Notes: generated from the sequence alone by a model not told the origin. Positions 21,901 to 35,202 are shown, numbered from the stretch's first letter. The stretch: 64,000 nucleotides of DNA from Takashimella koratensis (GCA_003116875.1 BCKT01000004.1:1546891-1610890), one strand, 5' to 3'. Made by a program: numbers and translations.

Positions 21901-24900
21901 GCGCGCGCGATGAACCGACTCGCGGGGATCATCGACGCCTCAGACGAGTCAATCCGGATCGCCCAGGGCTTCTGCGCACGGCTCGAGGGAGAAGGGGACG
22001 ATCTTTCTGCCGAGGAATTGAAGAGCGTCGAGAACGCGGTTTTGCGTGGAGAGGAGAGTGAAGAGGCATTGCCTATTGTGATCCGACACGCCATTGTCGA
22101 TCTCTTGATCGATGGAACAGCCGATGCTTCGGGACCTAATATCGCTCATTTCCTACTCGGTTTCGACTTTCGTGCTCGAGAGTTGGGGATGCAAGATCCC
22201 CGCGCGCCAAGCTCTCGCCTTTCGTGTCTCCGCATTATCCTTGCGCACCTCGACGACGCCGACTCGTCTTCCGCATCTACGCTCGTGCTCGTTCACCCGA
22301 CGCTGGCGGCCAAGTGCGCTCAACTCGTATACCAACTCTTCTCCAGCCCGACCGTTGGTGGTCCAACGATGTCGTATGCCGAATCCTTTGCGGGCTTTTC
22401 CGCTCGCCAGCTGTCCGTCTTACCTCGCACATGCCCCTATGCGACCCGTGAACCTACCGGGACAGCGACGACGCACACAGACCAAGTCGAGACGACGGTT
22501 GAGATCCTTACCGCCTACCTTGATTTCCAGAAATGGATCCTCTCCTGCGTCGCGCTGGAAACTTTTGCGTCAGACGGACACGGTGCTTCGGCAGAGTACG
22601 TCGCGGCCGCATTGTTCCGGGGTTCGAGCGAGGACGAGGACCTGGACGAGCCTCAGGGCCAACGACCGCCTCTACTCATTGACCTCCTCTCGTCCATCGA
22701 CGTGCAGTGGACCGAGTCTGACCTGGACGCGACCCAGAACCGGGTACTGGAATATTACTCTGGTTTCCCATTCGATCAGTTCAAACGCCCCGACGCGGAT
22801 TGGTATGACCTCGACGCGCTGACCCGTGCCGCGGTCTCGTTCCGTAAACAGCTAGAGAAACAGGGGGCCGTCTCGGGTCCCTCGATCGACGCCATGGTCG
22901 CTGAACAAGGGTATATCACTAAACGACTCAGCTTGAAGAACCACGAGACCGAGATTGCGATCGCCAAAGGGGGTTTCTTGACAGCTTGGAACGAAGCACT
23001 CAAAGTCGCTATTGCCATGTTGTTCCATAACCACCATATCGAGGAGAGCAAGCAGGATGTGTTCCTCTTTGATCTCTTGGATGCGATCCTCGACCGAGCG
23101 GGAGGGGACGAACTCGCCCCTGGAGTCTTGGAGATCCTGTGCGAGGCGACACTGGTGGCAATGACGACGGTGGTCACTGTCCTCTCTGATGGCGTGGAGA
23201 CTTCGAGTCTACCTATTGAACGACTCTCTTCTACTCTGCTCAAGATCATCGACGCCTCTGTTCGACCAGGAACGACCGAATCAGCGAGGGGAAACCTCTA
23301 CGCTTCGATCAGCCAATACTTGCACCTCCTCCCCCTCTCTTCCCCAATCGACGACACTGCGTCCCTCACGTCTTCTTCTTCGACCCTTCCCGCGCCAACC
23401 ACGCTACACCGCGCGACCCTGGCAGCTCTTGGGGCGAGGAGGGACAGGTTTGTCGCGATTCTGTGTAGGGACGCAATGGACGTTAGGGATGTCTGGAAGA
23501 CAGAGTGTTTTGCGTTACTCGGTGGGATCGTAGGACTTGTGACTGGTGGAGCAGGTGGGGATAGGAGCGTATTGAACCCCTTGACTCAGGGAGGTTTTTT
23601 GCCCCAGTTTGTGAGGACGATCAAGGATGGCGAGATGGCGTTGCAAGAGTGTCTTGGTCCCGAACCAGGTGAGTTGAGACTTTGGGTTCTGATTATGCTG
23701 GATGCGTTACACCTATCGCCGATCCTTCAAATGGTCCATCTCTGACGACCAAATTTTGCCTCTCCTCATCACTTTAGAATCCCTCCACGCTTACTGGGTA
23801 TACGAAACCAAATGTTCTTTCCTCGTCGCTCTCGCTGCGACACGGAAAGGCGCTGAAGAGCTCGTGGACGCTGGGATCTTCGAGACTTTTGCGACTTGCT
23901 CATTCATCACTGTTCAGCCCTTGACGGAAGGGGTGGTTGCGGACCCAGCAGCACACGAGGTGGTTGAGAGGCAGCATAAGGCCCTTGCGTGTGCTCTACA
24001 GTTGCTCGTTAGGGTCTTGTCGAGTTTGCATCGGTCGCCACGATCAGGAGCGGGTCATGTGAGTGTCGTTTGACGCAGGAAGTATAGACGCAGGAAGTAT
24101 AGATTGGAGGGAGGTTGGTGGTTGTGAATTGTGACTGCGAGGATAGGAGCCTAGACCGAGAGGTGAAGATAAGGGGGGAGGGAGAGATTCAGCAGAGGCC
24201 AAGATGTGGCACTGACATAATATCCAGGCTCTGAGCTTCCTCAACGCGCACAAAGAATCGCTACTCGTTCTCTTGCAAGAGAACCAGCACAACGTCTCGG
24301 TCACGGGTGTCACGGAATGTGCACTTATCATCTCGCTCTTGGGAATGGTCGTTCACAAGGTCCCCGTTGAAGACCAGGTGAGTTCAATTACGGTTAGAAA
24401 GTTCATCTGCGGCGAGGGAGAGACGAGAAAGCGCAGAAGGAGTGTTCTACGACGAACGTTGGAGAGACAGAGACTGATGGTGTTTGTGTTATCTTTACGA
24501 TATTGTAGAGATCGGCAACTGGATTCGGAGCGTTCCACCTTGCTATCGTATCCCTCGCGGCGAGGTACTTTGAGCGCGACGTATGGACCGAGTCAATCGT
24601 GGGTCAGAACGACGATGCTGAGCGTGAGTCCCGACATTTTTCGTCCATGTCCGGAGAGGCGCAGGGTCCGATCAAGTGTGATTGTTCAATGCTGATCCCG
24701 TTGCTCTCCTCGAACAGTCGAGAACAAAGTCCTCGAGCTCAACCAGGTGATCTTGGCGTACTTGTGCACGACGACGGCAGGGCTCAAGGCCGGAGACGGA
24801 GCACCAGTGTTCGTCACTGGTGTTGCTAGGGCGAACAGTGCGGCGAAATACCTCGGTAAGTTCGAACCATGGATACGAGCCGAGACCGCTTCTTCTCCTT

Positions 24901-25851
24901 GCGCGAATGAAACGAAACCCCAGACAACGAAAGGTTTTTGAAGAATGCGACGCTGACGATTGCCATTCTTGATACAGCTACCGCCCCTTCTCTCCCAACT
25001 ACCGTCACCTTACTTTCTGAACTGCTCGAGATCGTCCAATCCTTGTCCAACAACTACGAAGATATCCTTGACAAAGTCGCAGATGGACAAGCGTTGACGG
25101 AGGACGAAGTGGCTAGGGTTCCGGTGAACAGCGCAGGAGAGGTTGATGTTAGCCCCGAAGGTCTGAGAGCTGGGTTCACGGGGAAGAGTAAGATGGTGTT
25201 TAGTGAGTTCTTGAGCTGGTTGTTAAAAAAGAAGGAAGACAGAGAAAGAGAAAGCTGACGACCACGATTTAGATATGATCGAGTCGTTGTTGCTTCTGGT
25301 GAGTTTGGTGTCCTATCGCCCGTTCCAACTCCCTTTTGGACGAATCAATGTCCCCCATCGCATGCAGACATCTCAACGCCACTCTCCCTCTCTTCTTTCC
25401 GAAACACTGGCGCTGACTCCCGCCTTTTGCAGATCTGGCGCCACCTCCTATTCTACGCCAACGACACCCGAACTGCTTCTGAGCCCGTCCGACCCGACAC
25501 CCTGTCTTTATCCTTCTCCACTGCCGACTCAAGCCGGCTGGGCGCGTCGGGGTCGGGAACGGGACTGAGCGGGTCAAGAAACCAGGCGGCCGCGGTGAGG
25601 GTGTTGGAGAGGACGGCGGCGGCGTTGAGAGGGGTTTTGAGTAGAGCGGACGAGTTGGAAATGGTAAGTTCACCCGGAAGGTGGACAAAGCCTGCCCGAG
25701 AGAATTGCTGTGTTTGAATAGAATAAAGCTGACGTGTTCGGGACAGAGTGTTGACCTCGTTAGTAAGACGGACGCGTACCATGGGATGTTGGTAAGGAGG
25801 CTGAAAGAGCTCTGTGCGGGTCTCAGCGGGGTGGACATGGACGACGAGTAA
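18995..25851 (+). CDS. NUP192: Inner-ring nucleoporin of the Nup192/Nup205 family
   Basis: Twelve exons (18995-19193, 19285-19946, 20000-20056, 20110-23668, 23778-24058, 24228-24377, 24509-24623, 24718-24855, 24924-25202, 25273-25298, 25433-25663, 25747-25851) give an unbroken frame of 1,933 residues. This is in the size range of Nup192/205. It is almost wholly alpha-helical, with no FG repeats or membrane segment. FGETWTIAPLKESAKLQWSL, followed by LFYLSALRNE, is a recognisable Nup192/205 segment. GFLPQFVRTIKDGEMALQEC and the C-terminal ALRGVLSRADELEM helices also fit. Such proteins scaffold the inner ring of the nuclear pore. Nup188 is the main alternative; the N-terminal pattern and length favour Nup192/205. 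Confidence 0.85.
24077..24106. repeat. Short direct repeat in an intron
   Basis: ACGCAGGAAGTATAG occurs twice head to tail inside the intron at 24059-24227 of the nucleoporin gene. Confidence 0.6.
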
Positions 25852-26664
25852 TGTAGCCAAGTGGGCGGAGGAGTGTGCGCGCGTGGATGCTGGTATGAAG
25901 CGCGCTAAAATGTGTAAGAGCAGAGGTTGGAAGATAAGTTGGGTGGAATTAAGAAGGAATCTATGCGTTTGGGACGTGTCGAAGAGAGCATAGGAGTGGG
26001 AAGTAGGTCATTAGGTTTAGTTCTGGTCAAAGCATGGATGAATCACGAATTGGACTTAAGAAACAAAGTGGAATTCGGGCGTTATACACGGCCGGAACAC
26101 GCATATGATTTACCTGGCATCTTTGTGGTTGGATGAGGCCGAGAAAGTGTGTAGAATAGAATGCCAAGTTGACCAAGTAACGACGAGATGAGAAGAGATG
26201 AGCCAGCCAAGGTATAAGGAAATGTAAGGAGGGTATCTTGGGCGCTCGTGTGACCTTTTCGCCGAGGCAACCAGGTCGCGCCGAGCAAGGGATGACGGGA
26301 ACGGAGGGCAACGAAGGGTGATAGCGGGCAACGGAGGGGTTGTCGGGAGTAGATCTGACCGGGGGCGGAAGGTAAAGGAAGTCCCGGACTCACCTTTGGA
26401 TACTTACTCCGCGTCATAGAGTGCACAACCTTTGTTCCCCACCTCCTCGGTGCTCGGCCGTTTCGCCTCCCCAGCACTCTACCTCAAATCGGGGGACGAG
26501 GAGGTGGTGTAGATGCTTCAAGTAAAGAGAGTTGGTTTTAGCTACTGCGCATCTGGGCTTGAAAGCGACCAAGCCGAACGACCCGTGAGCAAAAGGGCAA
26601 GTGAACGAGCCAGAAGGGCCGACTGTGCTCTGAGATTGAGAGTTACGCAAGAGTACGGACAACT
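25852..26664. promoter_or_regulatory. Intergenic region before the first VTT gene
   Basis: About 810 bases hold the 3' flank of the nucleoporin gene and the promoter of the next gene. I see no coding frame with support. Confidence 0.35.
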
Positions 26665-28610
26665 ATGGCGAGACGGAAGGGAACGGAGAAGTCCGTTAAA
26701 GCGAGGGCCAACACAAATGTTGAGCGACCCCCGCCGCCTGCTCGGGAGAAGAAACGAGGCGGATGCTTTAAACGCAGAGGAAGCGGTGATATCGAGAAAG
26801 TAGCTCAGGCGACCCCTGATGACCCGTATCCTACCCCCGAATGGCCAGAGGGATGGGATGAACAGGCGGCAGCGGATGAGGCGGCGTTCAAAGCGAAGAG
26901 TAGGGAAGAAATGTTCAGTTGGAGAACTTATATCAAGAAAGAATGGTGGTGTGAGTTCTACCGAGCTGTGTTTTGGATCCGGCAATGGGATGGGAATGGG
27001 ACTGGGAGTAGGCCTGGAGAGGGTGCTCAGGATGGGAGGGGAGAACGAAAGCAGTAGAGGCTAGCTTATGGATGGAGAGGCCAGAGACGAGACGAAGACG
27101 AAAGACAGCTGACACAAGACTTTACCTCCAGGGGCGTACATCATCCTTATCGTGATCACGGTCCTCGTGGTTCTCATGGGGGTATACGATCAAGAGATCA
27201 TTGCATGGCTCATGCCGGCCGCAACGTGGTTAAAAGAGTGAGTGTGACCCGGGAGAGGGGGTGATAAACTGTTCTTAAGTCAATGAGGCTGACGCGACTC
27301 TAAGTCTACCAGCGGGCTGGGTTATCCCCATCGGTACGTTCGGGTCACTCTGTTCTTCCCATCGTCTCCCCTGACCCCCTTCTGCGTCTTGACGACGATC
27401 ACACAATGCCCCATCCCCAGGAGACCACTCACCTACCCCACTGGCACAAGCCAACTAGGCGAGCTGACCCATCCCAGTCATCCTCTTCGTGGTCTCATTC
27501 CCGCCCTTGTTCGGACACGAGATCATCTCGGTACTCTGTGGTGTCGTCTTCGGGATCGGAATCGGAATCGCCATCGTCGCTGCCGGCACCTTTCTCGGAG
27601 AGGTAAGGTTGTAATCCTTTTCTTCTTCGTCTCCAAGCTGACTGATTGCCTTACTGCCTTACTAATGACTCCCATCACACGCTATTGGCACCTGCCCGAA
27701 TCAGATCGGCAACTTTTACGCGTTCAAATACCGCGCCATCTTCATTCGCCTATACGAGAGATGCTGCTGCTGTTTCCGCAACAAGGCCAAACACGCAGAG
27801 AAGATGGAGCGGAAGAAGGAAGAAGAGGAGAGGAAGAGGAAAGAGGACTTGACGTATGGGCTCAACAATGAGGCTCTGGAAGAGGTCATCAAGACCGGAG
27901 GGTTCTTTGTGGTCTTCGTGGTCCGCCTTAGTGCAATCCCCGGGTGAGTAAGCAGGGGTAGGGCCTACGAGGAAGAGAAAGCCGGGTCGGTTGGATGGAT
28001 GTTGGGCTGATATAACTACAGACACTTCTCGACCGCCGTCTTCGCATCATGTGGGATGAGTATCTGGATCTTCATGCTCGCTGCGCTCCTATCCTTGCCC
28101 AAGCAGGTGAGTCCATCGCTGTTCGCTGCTATAGAGATGGAACGACAACATAGCCATACACTAACACTCTTGCGCCCTGTGTCGTCTGCTATACCCCGAC
28201 TCCAACTCTCGTCCAGCTCGTCATCGTGTACGTCGGTGTCGCTATGGTCAACGCTGGCGGGATCAAGTCCCCTACCCAGACCATCATCTCCGACAGTGTC
28301 GTTGCTGTTGGTACACGTGAGTCTGATTCCCCCTCTCAAAGTACACCCGACGGATCGTGGGGTCACTTGGCTGACGCCGTGGAATTGTGTCCACCTGTGG
28401 GCCCTAGTCATTACGATTTTGTCCATGTGGTACGTTATGGGCAAGATGCGCAAGGCTCGGATTAGTATCTGGAGGAAGCGATATATGGCGAAGCGACATG
28501 CCTTGGGGTTAGAGGAGAAGTTGGGCCAGGTAGAGGAAGGGAGCATGCAAGAGGTGCCATGGCCAGTGCCGGTGCCAGCGACTGTGCAAGAGCAAGGACT
28601 TGCTATGTGA
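26665..28610 (+). CDS. VTT-domain (Tvp38/TMEM64/DedA-like) membrane protein, copy 1
   Basis: Eight exons (26665-26950, 27132-27237, 27305-27333, 27478-27602, 27705-27943, 28022-28106, 28217-28316, 28408-28610) give 390 residues. After a basic N-tail comes a span, AYIILIVITVLVVLMGVYDQ. The VTT core follows: ILFVVSFPPLFGHEIISVLC, GIVAAGTFLGEIGNFYAFKY-like text, RLSAIPGHFSTAVFASCGM, WIFMLAALLSLPKQLVIVYV and a last span ITILSMWYVMGK. The FPP..GHE and RLSAIPGHF motifs are typical of fungal Tvp38-type Golgi/ER proteins, some of which scramble lipids. A CCCC cluster plus a charged EKMERKKEEEERKRK insertion in the central loop is missing from the paralogue at 29291. That paralogue follows in tandem. 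Confidence 0.85.
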
Positions 28611-29290
28611 ACCGGATGGATGAGTATAGATGGCGATGTAATGTTGATAGAGTGTAGAAGGACGTGACGACCAGTCGGGCAGATGCCACAATGCATGACT
28701 TTGGCTCGAGTGCTGCGGATGCTGTAGGCTGCTGGGGATCTGCGCTGTCTGCTTGACTCTGGGCCCAGCCTTTGCGCCACTGGCCACTACTGCCTACTCC
28801 GCTGACCGGTTAGAAATAGCCCCGCTCTTGGCGGTGTTCCTGAATCCATGAGCTACCGCTACCTCCTACCCCGCGTGTGATGCACCACCATAGGATCATG
28901 CATAGCACAACACCGCCTTGGCCCAACCCATCCATCTATCCATCCACCGTCTCTCGTCTCTTGACTACCACCCATCCCATCCTCCGTCGTCAACACCGAC
29001 CAGTCGTGAGAACAAGATCACAGCGCAGAACTTTCACAACGCCGACATTCTCTCTCCGCCTTGTCCTCACGCGAGCGAACCACCCGGCGTCACGATCCAG
29101 ATCCCATCTCCACCTCTTCGCATTCTATTTGTTTACCTAACCCCACCCACCGTACCAGTCAACCGACACCTCGACCTTGTCAGATTTGACCACTCGGCCC
29201 TCAGCCACGTCTTAGCTGAACCTCGCCGGTACCCTCCAGGTCCATCTCGTTCACCTGACCACCCCTCACGCGTCACTAACCGCACCCACG
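28611..29290. promoter_or_regulatory. Spacer between tandem VTT genes
   Basis: These 680 bases hold the 3' flank of copy 1 and a pyrimidine-rich promoter for copy 2 (about 28920-29270). I see no gene here. Confidence 0.4.
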
Positions 29291-31679
29291 ATGGCATACA
29301 ACAACGGCGGTAGCGGCAGTCGGCCGCCCATCTCCCACCCATACCCTCCCTCGTACCATACCACCTCCCCATCTCGATCGCAACCACAAATCGCGTACCC
29401 GGGCTACTCAGCTCCTTCCCAATCATCGTACGGCGGGGGCTACACCTCTCAACAACTCCCTTCTAACCACCCGTTCAACGCAGGACCCGATTCATACGCC
29501 TACGACCCACAACCACCACAGCAAGGTGTTCCACCCTCCCAGAGCCAGGGTCAATCACGACCCATTCGTGGCCGCACTTACTCAGACGTCCCGTTGACCG
29601 CTGCCCCTGGTGGACCTACGGGAGGGAGCAGCGTGTATCCGAAGGGAGAGTACCCAGAGGGATGGACGAAAGAGGACGAACTAGCAGAGCAAGAGTTTCT
29701 CGCGCAGGGAATGTTCAACTGGAACGAGATGCGCAGCTGGCGATATTGGATTAGGAAAGAATGGTGGCGTGAGTACACAGGTCAAGGTTGGCAGGGTGGA
29801 GTACAGGAGGCATAGTATCGGGACGTGCAGAAAGAAAGAAGGTTCATGCTCAAACGCAGTGCTGATCCCCCCCAAACAGTCTATTACCTGATTTTCATTG
29901 TCATCTCGGTCTTGGTCATTCTCATGGTACTGTACCATGACCAGATTGTCAACTGGCTCAAGCCTGTTGCCACATGGATGAAGAAGTGAGTCTGCTATGT
30001 TGTTTCGATGTACATAGCTGACCCTGCTCAGTCTTCCCGCCGGCTGGCTCATTCCAATCGGTAAGCTGGTTCAAACTCCCTCAATGGCTCCCCACGTGTT
30101 GCTGACATGCTTTACAGCTGTACTCTTCGTCATTTCTTTTCCTCCTCTATTCGGACACGAGGTGAGATATGCTTTGAGACAACCAAACGTAGCTTCACAA
30201 TTAACTTTTGCAGATCGTGGCGGTGCTGTGTGGTGTCGTGTGGGGCCTTTGGGTCGGCTTCGGTATCGTAGCCGCTGGTACCTTTATCGGCGAGGTAAGT
30301 CGTGCTGAGTACTCTACACACAGAGTGGAATAACCAAGCTCACCCTTCACATTTCACCAGGTTGGCAACTTCTACGCATTCAAGTACTGTCTTCGAAGCC
30401 ACGCGGAGAAGCTTGAGAAGAAGAATACCAACTACGCGACGCTTGCGCACGTCGTTCGTGAAGGCGGGTTCTTCATTATCTTTGTCGTCCGTCTTAGTGC
30501 TATCCCCGGGTGAGTCCGGCGCCCCGGTAGCAAATCCCCAATAGATGAGTGGGTAAACATACTGATTGGGATGCAGTCACTTCACAACTGCAGTCTTCGC
30601 AACATGTGGAATGAACATCTGGATCTTCATGCTAGCCGCGCTCTTAACACTTCCGAAACAGGTGAGACAGCTCCGCGATCTCTTCCGCTGGAGCTGTTCG
30701 AATCTTTGCTAATGGGCGTTACTCCTACGTTCAGTTGATCACTGTATATCTCGGTGTTATTCTCGAGGCATCAGGGACGGGAACCAAGACGACCAAGGAC
30801 CGAATCATCTCTGATACGGTGCTCGCAGTCGGTTTCTGTGAGTAACACAACTTCTAGTAGCGAAGGCAGCATTTAAGCATATGTGCTGAAACCCTATCCC
30901 TGCCTCTAGTGATCACCATTGCCGCAGCTTGGTACATCTATCGCCAGATGAACAAGGCGCGCGTCGCCGTGTGGAGGAAACAGCGGTACGTCCTCGCCAG
31001 TGTTCCACCATTACACTCTCACACTCTGTGGTGATATTGTCACCACAACTGATCCCATTTTTGAGCAGGATGCAGCTCGCGTCTCGAGGCGTTAGTCTGG
31101 ACCCCGTGACCAACCGCATGACCTTTGCGGGGAGCAAGAACGACCTGGAGGCTGGTGAAGATGACGCGGCCAGTCCGATGTTACCTCCCAGTGGTTCCAA
31201 CTACAACGAATCGTATCAGACTCCCTACGACCCTAGGTGAATGAACCTCCATCTTCCCTGCGTCACCATCGTAGGGTTATCTGGGCTGCTTGGAGTCATA
31301 TTTTGTGTGGATCAACTAACGCTGCTGGCTCGTTGATTATAGGGAGGAGAACAGATACGACGAGTCCGATATTGGTCAACGACAGAACTACTCCAATTAC
31401 GCTGCATCCTCCAGCCCCCGACCTGGGGTTATCGATTTCAGCCAACCACAACAATCGCAAGGATACTCGTCTCAATCACAACAGCAGGCGTATTTTCCTC
31501 AAGCCCATCCTACTAGCTCTGGCTCGGGGGTGCACAGGAGTCAGACGTCGGCGACGGCATATTCGACAGGTCCCTTGTCGCCAACAGGTCAGGCGTCGTT
31601 CCCTGTCCCTGCGCCGGCACACCAGGGATCGGGTTACTCGGGGTACAACGCACAAGGAGGAGGGTACGGACAGCGGTGA
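29291..31679 (+). CDS. VTT-domain (Tvp38/TMEM64/DedA-like) membrane protein, copy 2
   Basis: Eleven exons (29291-29768, 29880-29985, 30032-30060, 30118-30161, 30214-30294, 30361-30509, 30577-30661, 30735-30837, 30910-30985, 31069-31236, 31343-31679) give 551 residues. The core matches the upstream copy closely: EYPEGWTKEDEL, RKEWW at the first splice, LPAGWLIPIAVLFVISFPPL, FGHEIVAVLCGVV, RLSAIPGHFTTAVFATCGMN and IFMLAALLTLPKQLITVYL. It differs at both ends. A long Pro/Ser/Gln/Tyr-rich N-tail (about 150 residues) and a Gln/Ser/Gly-rich C-tail probably lie in the cytosol. Copy 1's exon 4 (125 bases) equals exons 4+5 here (44+81), so one intron was gained or lost after duplication. A Golgi or ER location is inferred from the family. 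Confidence 0.87.
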
Positions 31680-32105
31680 GCGGTGTGCAGTGGCGATGAC
31701 GGGACAAAGGTGGAATGGTGGAGTGACTGCCGGTGCTGGAACACTGGAGAGAGGTGGGAGGAAGCAGCAAGAAAAAAGAATGTATGAACACACGATGATC
31801 GTCTGTCGTGAGTAAAATCTCGTGGACCAGCGTGGATGATAAACCGCTGTCTTTGTCATTGAAGTGAGAAGAAAGAAAACCGAGGAACAATTCTCATCTA
31901 CAGTATATATATGCAATATCTGATATATGTACAACTCGAGGTCTTGTCCCTATACGACAAGAAGCACTCTGATATTGTCCTTGACATGATCGCCCTGAGC
32001 CCCAAGCACAAAAGTCCAGAACGCAGACGGTGAAGAAAGACATGCAAAGGCATGAAAGGGCTGGGCGAATGTGATTGGAATGTCCGTGAGTTGAATGGTC
32101 GTTTG
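31680..32105. terminator. Convergent 3' region, VTT copy 2 and transporter
   Basis: These 426 bases lie between convergent stop codons. I see nothing else here. Confidence 0.35.
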
Positions 32106-34826
32106 TTAGTCGTTGGATTCGTCAAGGAATCCGAACAGGCGATAGACGGCGATCGCGGCCCCAAACGTCGCCGCGGCCTGGTGAGTGAGCAATCATCAGC
32201 ACATGTCGCGGACCGGTTCTTTGTGGCGCCTAGGGGAATACTCACGATCAATGCGAAAGGCCAGACAAGGAAGGGGTCTTGGAAGATCGGGATGAAGATG
32301 AGGATCAAAGCCGATGAGAGGGCTTGGGTAAATAGGAACAGTGAATTGACAATCGCTTTTAGGCCCGCTAAGAGGTCACATAGGTCAGAACGAGAGCCTT
32401 GGATTTTGTGGATGGGTGGAAGGGTTCATGTTCTGCTCAGTATTCACGTGGAGAGAGGGTGTATGCGATTTCCATAGCGCTCACGACAGCAAAGGATTCG
32501 CTGACTCCTGCCAACACAGGAGTGACGAGAACCAACCACGCGCTCTGCCAATGTGTCAACTTGGGTAGTACCACAACTATTACGATGGTAGCTTACAATT
32601 GGTGACACGCCAGTGCCCACTTCACAAGTCGTCGCGCTATATCCACACGGCGAGGTTCGATACACCTGAAGCATTAGATCAGCTATCGGTACTCCATATC
32701 TATGAAGAAACAGCTGAAATCCACTCACGGCGGATTGGAGGAGCGCACACCATACCATCGCCAAAGCGGACATTGTGAATCCTACGCAGATGCGCTTGAT
32801 AGGTCCAAAGTGGATCTTGCGCGCTCGGAGTGCCGGGTAGACGTATCGATTGAGAATGGGGATCTGTTGGGTGTTAGTAGGTCATTGGATCTGCATAGGA
32901 GACACCTACAGATATGACGATAGCGAGTGGGTTGCTGGTGGAGTGTGGATCAACTTAGGAGATAATGACCTCAGTGTCGAGCTTTAGTACTCACGCTTTT
33001 TCGATAAAGTCATTAGGTATGCCCTGTGTCAAGGTCAGCTGTGATTTCTCTCACCATACATCAGGTCGGTCAGCTCACATTCGTCGTCATCGACCCGGCC
33101 AGACTGGTCATGAGCGGATCCAACCCCCCATCCGCGATATTATAGATGACAAAGAACAGGAACAGCTTGCAGATCGACAAGACGGTATCCGCCTCTTCTT
33201 TACTCAGATACCGTCCTCCATGTCCTCCCTGAGTTCCTTGTGCTCCTTGCGCTCCTTGCGCTCCTTGTGGGGTTTCGGATTTACGCCCGACTGAGGACCG
33301 GAGTACACGATATAGATCGACGGTGGTTGATGAAGATGGAGGAGGGGAAGGGACGAGGTATGGGTGAACCCAGTAGAGGATTGGAGGCATGACGAGGAAG
33401 ATGACCTGTAAGGTGTTAGGACGACTCGGGGAAGGCAAGGGGGTTGACTTACGCCGGGAATCAAGTATGCGAGCCAGAAACCAACATACTGGGATAAAGT
33501 GAGCTGGGGTCCTAGCTGGACGGAAAAGCCAAACTAGCTCACCTTTTCTGCGAACGTTGAGGCGACGGCAAAGAAAGCGCCTAGGTTGATACAGTGAAAG
33601 TATGCCGACATGATCTTCTGGATGGTAGCTGCCAACCCATTTGGTCAGCTTGATACCTTGGTTTGAAACCTTGGCAACACAACCCCTCGGCGCCGTCTTC
33701 AACGCTGTACATACCTTCTCGCTCTACAATGACCGTCTCTCCCGTCGGCAAGGTCGACACGTAGTCTTCAGTCGGCGTGTACTGCTCCGCCATGAGCGGG
33801 GCGATATTGGTCTTTATCAACCCTGTCGAAGCGTTTCAGCTCGAGCCCTACGAGACAAGAGGACGAGCGGGAAGACGTACCGGTAGCTCCACCGAGAGAG
33901 ACGAGCGCGATAAGGAAGGGTACAAACGCCGTCCCACTTTGCAACAACGACGGAAGCGCAGCTGCGGTTGATCGATCGTGAGCTACATATTCGAACAAGT
34001 CAAGCAGCTTCGGTAGGCCCTGGACGTACCGTAAACTGTCAAGACGTGGGCAGCGCCCGCGATCCCGGTGCCCACTGCGATGGTCTTGAACTTGCCCCAG
34101 ACCATATCTGCCAACAAACCGCCTACCTGGGATCATCAGCTCATGCCCCAGGTTCTGCACTGCCCCTTTCACGTTCCCGCACCTCTTCCTTTCCGCCTTG
34201 ACCTAACTATTCCCACCTCCGCTCGTCACTTCCATGCCTCCACGTCTGCTAGTCTCCGGTCCACTCCAGCTCAGACCACTCCTGCTCGCACTCACCAGCG
34301 GCGTCGTATACGCTAACAGCTTGAATACCACCGACAAGCTCGTCGACCACTGCAGCCCCATCCCCAATGCCCCGGGTGTACTCTCCGACCCCTTCGCAGG
34401 TGCGCCTGCCCCGTTCCCTCCTGCCGGCAATGGCCGCTGGATGAAGTTTGTGAACACTCCTCCGACACCATAGTACGATGCGCGCTCGGCGAGCTCGACG
34501 AGGGCGATAGCGTAGGTTGTTAGTGGGACGAAACCGGGAACGCGGCGCAGGGTAGTCCGTTGTCCTGCAGAGGGACGGGGACCAGGGAGTTCTTTGCTAC
34601 GCTCGAGCGCGTTGGGATAGGGATCTCCGTCGCCTAGAGCAGAAACAAAGGAGGCATCAGTGTCGGTATGTGGGGACGAGGATAGCCAGGAGAGCAGCTT
34701 ACCGTCGACGTGATCGTCCAAGTCGTCGTGGAGACCAGGGAGCTGAGATGGGATAAGCTCGTAAGCTGCCGAATCAGCGTCAGGCGTATGTGCATCAAAC
34801 CCCCGTCGAACGCGGTTCGGCCACAT
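32106..34826 (-). CDS. PTR2: Proton-coupled oligopeptide transporter (POT/PTR2 family)
   Basis: Starts at ATG 34826 (MWPNRVRR) and ends at TAA 32106-32108. About 13 exons; the first eight are 34826-34703, 34633-34296, 34126-34030, 33982-33881, 33822-33715, 33628-33543, 33488-33453 and 33405-33079, all in phase. IALVELAERASYYG is the POT signature in helix 1, followed by NFIQRPLPAGGNGAGAP, common in fungal PTR2 homologues. Then VGGLLADMVWGKFKTIAVGT, a GLIKTNIAPLMAEQY stretch (the second POT signature region), FFAVASTFAEK, and paired C-terminal spans down to YRLFGFLDESND. It would import di- and tripeptides with protons at the plasma membrane. A GAQ-type repeat lies in a loop (33227-33272). Confidence 0.9.
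33227..33272. repeat. Nine-base tandem repeat coding a Gly-Ala-Gln loop
   Basis: Imperfect copies of CTCCTTGCG (minus strand CGCAAGGAG) encode GAQGAQGAQGTQGG between transmembrane segments of the peptide transporter. The array is in frame and could vary in copy number. Confidence 0.7.
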
Positions 34827-35202
34827 CGTCGCGGAGCAAGAAGGGAGAGATATGAGGGGGTAAGGGGGCGAGAGGGTGAGGTTGAAATAGCTAGTTGAGG
34901 AGAGTGGACATGGTAGAGGGCGGTGGATGGATGATGGTGGAAGAGGCAACGGTTAAATGGACGGACGAGTCCGAAATATTCAGGTCGCGGAGCGTGACTG
35001 ATTTTGTTATGTTTTTGGTTGGGTTGCCCATCATCAGCCAGGCTCTTGCTCGCCGCTCTAACCCGCGTCGGTGACTGAACTAGACAGATATGCATCTCGT
35101 CGGATCATGACAGGGCATTGCCAAAGTATCAAGCATATCAAGCGACTTCAACTTGTGTCAAGTGTACGGAAGCAAGCATGGTTCCCCTTGGCAGCCGGCC
35201 TA
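34827..35202. promoter_or_regulatory. Transporter promoter and 3' flank of the first island gene
   Basis: About 376 bases hold the upstream region of the peptide transporter (minus strand) and the 3' flank of the gene beyond a likely island boundary at 35.2 kb. I see no gene. Confidence 0.35.
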
